This document shows, piece by piece, positions 58,891 through 64,000 of a stretch of 64,000 bases of DNA; within the stretch, counting starts at the first letter, position 1, and every line of letters begins with the position of its first letter. Below the pieces are notes generated by a model. That model was given only the letters and a program-made list of their open reading frames with translations, was not told the origin of the DNA and ran no database searches. The stretch comes from Streptomyces sp. SID12488 (lineage in GTDB: Bacteria > Actinomycetota > Actinomycetes > Streptomycetales > Streptomycetaceae): the NCBI RefSeq assembly GCF_010548275.1, contig NZ_JAAGLT010000033.1, positions 1-64,000 on the forward strand, given 5' to 3'. Position numbers and translations under genes: made by a program.

Positions 58891-60738
58891 TCAGTGGAAG
58901 CTGGTCAAGTGCCAGTCAGCGGGCGGGCGTTGGTCCGGCGGGTACTGCCCGAGACGGCCGTCGTCGGTCACGACCACGGCCATCCGCGTGATCGCGCTGA
59001 CGAGTCTGAAGCCGCCCGCTGACTGCTCCAACTCCCAGCGCTGCAAGGTGTTTCCGGCATCGCAGGTCTGCGCGGTGATCTCGACGCCGGGCTGGAGGGG
59101 GGTGTTGAGCGTGAGCTTTCCGCCGCGCACCTCCAGACAGCCGTCCGCGGTCCGCAGGGTGACGTATCCGTCGGGTGTGCGCCGCACGTCGGCGGTGAGG
59201 GAGGCGGCGTCCGCCCGCAAGGTGTACGTCCCGTCCGTGACCGGTATCCGGGTAAGGTCCCGTCGGCCGGGCGCGTGCCCGACGGCGGTCGCCCTCGCGG
59301 TGAACCGGGAGTAGGTGGCGTCGGGATGCGGATCGCCCCAGGTGGCCTGCGCGAGCTGCCGCAGCGCGGGGTCGGTGTCGACAGCGACCTCGTTCTCGGT
59401 CTCGCCGCGCCCGTTGTCCGGCCAGAGGCTGATCTTCGCACCGGTGATGCCCTCGCTGGAGACGAGCTTCTCGCCCTCGAAGCTGCGCGGGTCCCAACTC
59501 TGGTCGTACAGACCCTTGGTGTCGCTGCGGAAGCCGCCCCGGACGAGGTAGAGCGCATAGGCCGCGTTCATCAACGAGTACCCCTGGGCACGGAGTTGGC
59601 TCGGCTTCACGGCCACGTTCAGCCAGTGCTCGACCGTCGTGCCCGCCGTCACAGGCACGGTGTTGGCGCCGGTGAGCCCGTCGTTCCAGATGCGCACCTT
59701 CTTGCCCTTGGCGGCCAGGTAGGCCTGGATTCGGTTGACGAAGTCGATGAAGGCGTCCTGCGGTGTGGCGTTCGCCCCGTACTTCTCCCGGGCGTACCGG
59801 AGCATCTGCGGGTACTTGGCGAAGTCGGAGCCGAGCATGTACTCGTCGGCGCCCATGTGCCAGGAGCCACCGGTGAACACCTGCGCGTACTCGTCGATCA
59901 GGCTCGTGTAGTAGTCGAAGGCGGCAGGCTGGGTGATGTCGAGCCTGCTGGGCTGCTTGTTGCCGTCGGAGTCGGTGAGCTGCAGACCGGGGCGGTTCTC
60001 GATCCAGGGGTCCATGTGGCCCGGGGAGTTGATCTCCGGAACGATCTCGACGTGGTACTTGTCGCCGAGGGCCACGAGCCGCCGTATCTCGTCCTTGGTG
60101 TAGTAGCCCCAGGTGTTGGCCTCGGGGTGGGCGTCGCTCTTCACCTTGAGTTCCAGGAGCAGCTGGTTGAGCTTGTGGTACGCCATGTCGCGTACGAGGT
60201 TCTCCAGCCACGGCGTCGAGATGTGGATGTAGCAGGCGCACACGCCGACGCCCCGTTCCGCGTACCGGGGTACGTCGACCGTGCGTCCGGCGGGGATCCG
60301 GTCGCCCTGGGCGAGGAGCTGGAGGACGGTTCGGGTGCCGTAGAACGCGCCTGTCTCGGTCGCGCCGGTCACCGACAGCCTTGCGCCCGACCGGAGTTCG
60401 TACCCCTCGGCGCCGAGTGCGGCCCGCCCCGGGGACACGTCGATAACGATGTCACCGGTCCGCGCGCCGCCGCTCACCACGGGGACGATGCCGTGGCCCG
60501 CGTCGCGCAGATCGTCGGCGAGAGTGTCCGCGACCCTGCGCTCGGGCGTGGAGTCGGCGACCAGTCGGGCAGAGCCGGTGAACTGGTACCTCCCTTGCTC
60601 CGCAGTCCAGTTGGCGAGTGCTGGCACGGTGACCGGGGTACTCGCCGCCGCTGTGCGCGCGACGGCCGGGACCGGGGCGGCCAGCAGCAGGAGGGTCACC
60701 AGCGCACCCAGAAGCCGACGTCTTGGATACCTGCTCAT
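58891..60738 (-). CDS. Secreted GH20 beta-hexosaminidase with lectin-like C-terminus
   Basis: A 615-residue protein: signal peptide (RRRLLGALVTLLLLAAPVPA), an alpha-beta GH20b domain (about 40-155), the GH20 barrel (about 160-500) with the catalytic Asp298-Glu299 pair (WHMGADEY) and LKVKSDAHPEANTWGYYTKD, then a C-terminal domain of about 100 residues with ricin-type features (GCLEVRGGKLTLNTPLQPGV, QRWELEQSAGGFRLVSAI). It would remove terminal GlcNAc or GalNAc; lacto-N-biosidase activity is also possible. ATG 60738 (MSRYPRRR) follows GGGAG and is preferred over upstream in-frame ATGs. It precedes the GH29 gene. Confidence 0.85.
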   Translation of the reverse strand: MSRYPRRRLLGALVTLLLLAAPVPAVARTAAASTPVTVPALANWTAEQGRYQFTGSARLVADSTPERRVADTLADDLRDAGHGIVPVVSGGARTGDIVIDVSPGRAALGAEGYELRSGARLSVTGATETGAFYGTRTVLQLLAQGDRIPAGRTVDVPRYAERGVGVCACYIHISTPWLENLVRDMAYHKLNQLLLELKVKSDAHPEANTWGYYTKDEIRRLVALGDKYHVEIVPEINSPGHMDPWIENRPGLQLTDSDGNKQPSRLDITQPAAFDYYTSLIDEYAQVFTGGSWHMGADEYMLGSDFAKYPQMLRYAREKYGANATPQDAFIDFVNRIQAYLAAKGKKVRIWNDGLTGANTVPVTAGTTVEHWLNVAVKPSQLRAQGYSLMNAAYALYLVRGGFRSDTKGLYDQSWDPRSFEGEKLVSSEGITGAKISLWPDNGRGETENEVAVDTDPALRQLAQATWGDPHPDATYSRFTARATAVGHAPGRRDLTRIPVTDGTYTLRADAASLTADVRRTPDGYVTLRTADGCLEVRGGKLTLNTPLQPGVEITAQTCDAGNTLQRWELEQSAGGFRLVSAITRMAVVVTDDGRLGQYPPDQRPPADWHLTSFH

Positions 60739-61010
60739 CTGGAAGCTCCCATTCATCGGAGGTGTGATGATTGAGCGCGCCCTGGACACTGTCAATGGGC
60801 TCTGGGGTCAGACGAGTTCGGCCAGTGATCGGATGACCAGCGAGTCTACGACGGGAGCCGGATGCCCCGGCGCCAGAAAAGTCCAAGAGACACGGGCCGA
60901 ATGTCCAAGCTCGACGACACCGGACGACACTCGACGCTTCTCCGTACTCGCGAGTAGCCTCATCGCCTCACGCGTTGCACGATGTGTCGCATCCACCCCG
61001 AGGAGCCCCC

Positions 61011-62354
61011 GTGACCAGCTGGGTCGGCCGAACCGCTGCCGAGATCGCCGCCGCCGTACGCGAGAAGCGCGTCACCCCGCGTGAAGTCGTGGCCGAGCAT
61101 CTCGCGCACATCGAACTGCTGGACGCCCGGGTCGGCGCGTTCCGCCGGGTGCGGGCCCAGGAGGCGCTGGCCGAGGCGGACGAGGTGGCCGGCCGCGCAG
61201 ACCTGGCGGACCTTCCGCTCGCGGGCGTACCCATCGCGGTGAAGGACAACCTGGGCGTGCGCGGCGAGTCGACCCGGCACGGTTCCCCCGCGACGCCGGA
61301 CACCCCCGCCGACCAAGACCACGTCACCGTGGCCCGGCTCCGTGCGGCGGGCGCGATCGTCGTCGGGGTCACCAATGTGCCCGAGCTGTGCATCTGGGGC
61401 ACCACGGAGGGTCCTCTCGGCACGGCCCGCAACCCGTGGGACACCACCCGCACGGCGGGCGGTTCCTCGGGCGGCAGCGCGGCGGCCGTCGGCGCCGGGA
61501 TGGTGCCTGTCGCGCTGGGCAACGACGGCATGGGTTCACTGCGCATCCCCGCCGCCAACTGCGGTGTCGTCACCATCAAGCCGGGCCTCGGGGTCGTCCC
61601 GGCGGGCATCGGCAACGGCGACTGGTTCGGCATGTCGGAGAACGGCCCGCTGGCGACGACGGTCGAGGACGCCCGCCTACTGCTGTCGGTCCTCGCGGAC
61701 ACCCCGTTCGTACGGTCCGATGCGCACGCCGGCCGCAAGATCGCCCTCTCCGTCCGCAGCCCCATCACCGGCGTCACCATCGGCAGGCCGTACGCGTCCG
61801 CCGCCCGCGAGGCCGCAGCACTGCTGGACGGTGCCGGTCACGAGGTGCGGCCCGCCGATCCGCCGTACCCGCTGTCGATCGGCGTGACCTCGTTCACCCA
61901 CTGGACGGCGGGCACGGCACGGGACGCGGAGGGCATCGACCGGAGCGGGCTGAGCCGGCGCACCCGGGTCCACGCGGCCGTCGGGCGCCGGTTCGTCGGC
62001 TATGTCGAGCGGGGGCAGCACAAGGAACAGCTGCGCCGGCGCCTCGAACCGTTCTTCGCCGACCACGACGTGCTGCTCACCCCGGCACTCGCCCGGCGCT
62101 CACCCGCCGCCGCGGCCTGGCACGAGCGGGGCTGGCTGCGCAACGTCCTCGCCAACACGAACTACTCGCCGATGACGCCCCCGTGGAACCTGACGGGCTG
62201 GCCGGCGATGGCGGTGCCGTTCGGCACCCTGCCCTCGGGCGCGCCCTGCGCCGTACAACTGGTGGGCCGCCCGGGCTCGGAGTCCGTGCTCCTCGACGTG
62301 GCCCAGCAGCTGGAGGAGTTGCACCCCTGGCAGCGGACGGCTCCGCTCGTCTGA
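61011..62354 (+). CDS. Amidase-signature hydrolase
   Basis: A 447-residue amidase-signature family protein. Catalytic elements are Lys78 (IAVKDNLG), the GGSSGGSAAAV loop (150-160) carrying the cis-Ser, and nucleophile Ser175 in NDGMGSLRIPAANCG, where the second Gly of the usual GGS is Met-Gly-Ser. The rest follows the family layout to WPAMAVPFGTLPSGAPCAVQ near the end. GTG 61011 has GAGGAG. Substrates of the family range from aryl amides to glutamyl-tRNA; this clade is unassigned. Divergent from the GH20 gene and followed by a 25-bp hairpin. Confidence 0.88.
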   Translation: MTSWVGRTAAEIAAAVREKRVTPREVVAEHLAHIELLDARVGAFRRVRAQEALAEADEVAGRADLADLPLAGVPIAVKDNLGVRGESTRHGSPATPDTPADQDHVTVARLRAAGAIVVGVTNVPELCIWGTTEGPLGTARNPWDTTRTAGGSSGGSAAAVGAGMVPVALGNDGMGSLRIPAANCGVVTIKPGLGVVPAGIGNGDWFGMSENGPLATTVEDARLLLSVLADTPFVRSDAHAGRKIALSVRSPITGVTIGRPYASAAREAAALLDGAGHEVRPADPPYPLSIGVTSFTHWTAGTARDAEGIDRSGLSRRTRVHAAVGRRFVGYVERGQHKEQLRRRLEPFFADHDVLLTPALARRSPAAAAWHERGWLRNVLANTNYSPMTPPWNLTGWPAMAVPFGTLPSGAPCAVQLVGRPGSESVLLDVAQQLEELHPWQRTAPLV

Positions 62355-62377
62355 CCACGGCTTGCCGGGTCTCTTCG

Positions 62378-62438
62378 GCCGAGATCGCCGTCGGCATGGG
62401 CGTGAGTCCGGCGCGCCCATGCCGACGGCGATCTCGGC
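62378..62438. terminator. 25-bp perfect hairpin between amidase and peptide genes
   Basis: Positions 62378-62402 (starting GCCGAGATCG, ending TGGGCG) pair without mismatch to 62414-62438, with an 11-nt loop. It sits 23 bp after the amidase stop and 16 bp before the peptide stop on the other strand, so it could terminate both. Its length is exceptional. Confidence 0.88.
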
Positions 62439-62454
62439 AGGTCCTGTCGGGGCG

Positions 62455-62628
62455 TCAGTCGACGCTGGGCAGGATGTGGGGCTCGGCGAGGTCGTCCTCG
62501 TAGCCCGCCAGGCGGATCGGGGCCGACCTGGCCCACACGTCGAGGCTGCCGAGCCGGTCGCTCCGGTCGACCAGGGCCGCCGTGCGTTCTTCAGGGCCTT
62601 GTTCGAGATTCGTCTTCTCCGGTGTCAC
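62455..62628 (-). CDS. 57-residue peptide of unknown function
   Basis: GTG at 62628 follows AAGGAG by 6 nt and opens a 57-residue frame. Third positions are G/C-rich as in true genes. The peptide starts MTPEKTNLEQGPEERTAALV and ends EDDLAEPHILPSVD; the middle has SLDVWARSAPIRLAGYE. It is acidic, without signal peptide, cysteine or membrane helix. Such a short peptide with a distinct C-terminal segment after a Gly could be a RiPP precursor or a small regulator; I do not recognise a family. It is convergent with the amidase and divergent from the HD-fold gene. Confidence 0.75.
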   Translation of the reverse strand: MTPEKTNLEQGPEERTAALVDRSDRLGSLDVWARSAPIRLAGYEDDLAEPHILPSVD

Positions 62629-63068
62629 CGCGCACTCCTTATGTGTCGGGTCACCCTCAGGACATTCGGGACCAGTCCGACGCCGGTCGCTCCACGTCCA
62701 CTCGGGTCTGGGTCAAGAGCAGTAAGGACGCGGTGGCGCCGGTAACGGACCGTGGGTGTGGGTGGAACCCAGTCGTGCTGCCCGTCCGCTCCAGTATTAA
62801 CCAAATGAGCGGGCGCCCGCTCGATGGGGTGAAAACAAGGAGTAAAGAACTCGAGTCGCCCAGTGTTCATTCAGCCCTAATCTGCGGTTGTTTGTCACGT
62901 TGGGAGCGGTTTGCGCATCACCCGTACGGCCCAATCGACGCACCCGCGTACGCCATTGCCGGAACACGTCCGGCAGTTCAGCTCCCGTTGGTCCGCGCGC
63001 AAGTCGGCCATGGTGTCCTGACCGACGGCAACGGCTGGTCCCGCGGTAGGACTCGGGAGGACTGACGT
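62629..63068. other. 440-bp divergent intergenic region with a palindrome
   Basis: Below-average GC in places and no supported gene. It contains the 16-bp palindrome at 62807-62822 and, near 63050, the ribosome site of the HD-fold gene. Frames on both strands lack ribosome sites and conserved products. Promoters for the peptide and the HD-fold gene should be here. Confidence 0.5.
62807..62822. promoter_or_regulatory. GAGCGGGCGCCCGCTC perfect palindrome
   Basis: A perfect 8-bp inverted repeat without spacer in otherwise relatively AT-rich DNA (TTAACCAAAT precedes it), in the divergent region upstream of the 57-residue peptide and the HD-fold gene. It could bind a TetR- or GntR-type dimer (inference). 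Confidence 0.5.
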
Positions 63069-63539
63069 ATGGAGCTGCGCGGTGTCGAGGAGCTGATGGA
63101 TCTGCTGCACGCCTGCCGGGGCACCCCCGGGCACGGCGGCGGCCCGGTCGGTCCGGTCGGTCCGGTCGATCTGCACCAGCACGCCCTCCAGACGGCCGCC
63201 CTGCTCCGCCGAAGTCGCCCCGCCGACAAGGAACTACAGGTGGCAGGCCTGGTCCACGTCATCGGCAGGCTCCTCGTGCCCGGCACCCCCACCCGGCACG
63301 CCCGGGTCGCGGCGGACGCCGTCCGGCACCTGCTCGGCGAACGGGTCGCCCGCCTCGTGCACGACAGCCCGTACGCCACGGACCTGGACCCGCGCGTCGT
63401 GGACGCCGACGCGCTTGCCCTGCGTCAGGCGGACGAGGCCGGCCGGGCCCCGGGGTTCGACGCGGGCGTCCTGGAGGACTGGCGCACTCTGCTGGAACTG
63501 GTCGCGCAGCAGCACTCCAGGCTGGGCGCCGTCGACTGA
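63069..63539 (+). CDS. Degenerate HD-fold protein, PhnZ-like
   Basis: A 156-residue helical protein. VDLHQHALQTAALLRRSRPA and LQVAGLVHVIGRLLVPGTPT resemble the diiron oxygenase/phosphohydrolase HD fold of PhnZ-like proteins, but the HD pair of the core motif reads HV: the aspartate is replaced by valine. Other possible ligand histidines are those in HQHALQ, TRHARVAADAVRHLL and RLVHDSP. A loss of metal binding, or a changed active site, is implied. It follows GGGAGGA at 63050-63056. Nearby genes give no clear pathway. Confidence 0.65.
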   Translation: MELRGVEELMDLLHACRGTPGHGGGPVGPVGPVDLHQHALQTAALLRRSRPADKELQVAGLVHVIGRLLVPGTPTRHARVAADAVRHLLGERVARLVHDSPYATDLDPRVVDADALALRQADEAGRAPGFDAGVLEDWRTLLELVAQQHSRLGAVD

Positions 63540-63567
63540 ACCCCCTTACCCCCCAGGGGCTGTTGGC

Positions 63568-63580
63568 TGACGGTTCGTCA
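63568..63580. promoter_or_regulatory. TGACG-GTT-CGTCA inverted repeat before the SDR gene
   Basis: A perfect 5-bp dyad with a 3-bp spacer, 15 bp before the ATG at 63596. TGACGGnnCGTCA-type sequences often sit in front of streptomycete fatty-acid and SDR genes; a TetR-family regulator is inferred. None is encoded nearby. Confidence 0.5.
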
Positions 63581-63595
63581 TGAGACGGTACGCGG

Positions 63596-64000
63596 ATGAC
63601 GTCGCCGTACGGACTGGACGGGCGGGTCGCCCTGGTCACCGGGGGCACGCGCGGGATCGGGCTGGCCGTCGCCGGGGCGCTCGTGCGGGCGGGGGCGAGG
63701 GTGTGTGTGACGGCCCGTGACCCGGAGGGCGTGCGGCGAGCCGCCGAGACGCTCGGCGGGGTCGGGCTGGCGGGCAGTGTCGCTGATCCGGCACATCTCT
63801 CGGCGTTGACCGAGTTCACACTCGACACGTTCGGACGGCTCGACATCGTGGTGAACAACGCGGCCACCAACCAACCCTACGGTCCGCTCATGGACGCCGA
63901 CCCGGACGCGTGGCGCGAGGCGTTCACCATGAACGTCGAGGCTCCGCTGCGGCTGACGCAGTGCGCGTGGCGGGCGTGGATGCGCGACCACGGGGGCACC
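63596..64000 (+). CDS. Short-chain dehydrogenase/reductase, truncated at window end
   Basis: The first 135 codons of an SDR. The N-terminus reads MTSPYGLDGRVALVTGGTRG followed by IG, the Rossmann TGGxxGIG cofactor motif; DIVVNNAATNQPYG is the NNA(G) strand; YGPLMDADPDAWREAFTMNV leads toward the active site, which is beyond the edge. The Tyr-x3-Lys catalytic pair is therefore not visible, and no function can be assigned beyond an NAD(P)-dependent oxidoreductase. No ribosome site is evident; the dyad at 63568-63580 precedes it. Confidence 0.85.
   Translation, partial: MTSPYGLDGRVALVTGGTRGIGLAVAGALVRAGARVCVTARDPEGVRRAAETLGGVGLAGSVADPAHLSALTEFTLDTFGRLDIVVNNAATNQPYGPLMDADPDAWREAFTMNVEAPLRLTQCAWRAWMRDHGGT

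Overview
The window is about 72% GC DNA with NNG/NNC-rich codons, GTG starts, Tat-type signal peptides and ergothioneine genes, all pointing to a Streptomyces chromosome. From memory, the gene order around egtABCD, the ornithine-lipid pair, sdhCAB, the lysR-type gene and the rmdA-like gene resembles a left-arm region of S. coelicolor; that is inference, not a search. The first 12 bases are the 3' end of a standard Illumina adapter, so the left edge is a real contig end and the first gene is truncated. The right edge cuts an SDR gene.

Layout. 13-2.3 kb: truncated PucR-like regulator and a secreted GH43-CBM42 enzyme. 2.5-5.9 kb: a tiny ORF, an NfeD-like protein with flotillin, a PemK/MazF-like protein without an antitoxin and a PARG-like macrodomain protein. 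6.2-10.9 kb: egtABCD (translationally coupled) and dodecin. 10.9-17.3 kb: HAD hydrolase, then a pectin/arabinan set (PL9 lyase with a TTA codon, GH43-CBM42 exo-arabinofuranosidase, GH127 beta-L-arabinofuranosidase carrying an inserted LamG-like domain). 17.5-21.7 kb: MMPL exporter and a NarL-type two-component system. 21.7-25.5 kb: a 121-bp tandem duplication, a KhtTU-like cation/proton antiporter pair, DinB protein and LLM oxidoreductase. 25.6-31.8 kb: OlsBA-like acyltransferases, sdhCAB and a divergent LysR regulator. 32.4-35.3 kb: rmdA-like c-di-GMP phosphodiesterase coupled to a SAM methyltransferase gene. 35.7-41.8 kb: a cell-surface island (repeat lipoprotein, Pro/Thr-rich protein, DUF4239 protein, two paralogous tail-anchored secreted proteins, class F sortase, polysaccharide deacetylase). 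41.9-48.0 kb: universal stress protein, ECF sigma factor, unknown protein, zinc anti-sigma factor, Fpg-type glycosylase, multi-domain SpoIIE phosphatase. 48.1-60.7 kb: L-fucose utilisation: five catabolic enzymes, an RbsABC-type importer, a FadR-type regulator, and secreted GH29 and GH20 enzymes. 61.0-64 kb: amidase, a 57-residue peptide gene, a degenerate HD-fold protein and a truncated SDR.

How the parts work together. Two glycan programmes dominate. PL9, two GH43-CBM42 proteins and GH127 attack pectin side chains, and the two GH43 genes, 10 kb apart, carry a matching GTTC-N8-GAAC dyad at the same distance from their starts. GH29 and GH20 would release L-fucose (and hexosamine) outside the cell; the importer and a mutarotase, dehydrogenase, lactonase, fuconate dehydratase and ketodeoxyfuconate dehydrogenase would oxidise it. 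The last C-C cleaving hydrolase of that route is not present here. A perfect TGGTC-C-GACCA dyad lies between the importer genes and their divergent FadR-type regulator.

Other structure worth attention: five copies of a dispersed imperfect-palindrome repeat at gene 3' ends, several very long perfect hairpins (a 25-bp stem at 62.4 kb), at least four genes whose -10 box sits 6-7 nt from the start codon (probable leaderless mRNAs), and a candidate non-canonical sorting tail (G-V-x-x-G-x-G-G-S, membrane helix, Arg triplet) on two proteins next to the class F sortase.
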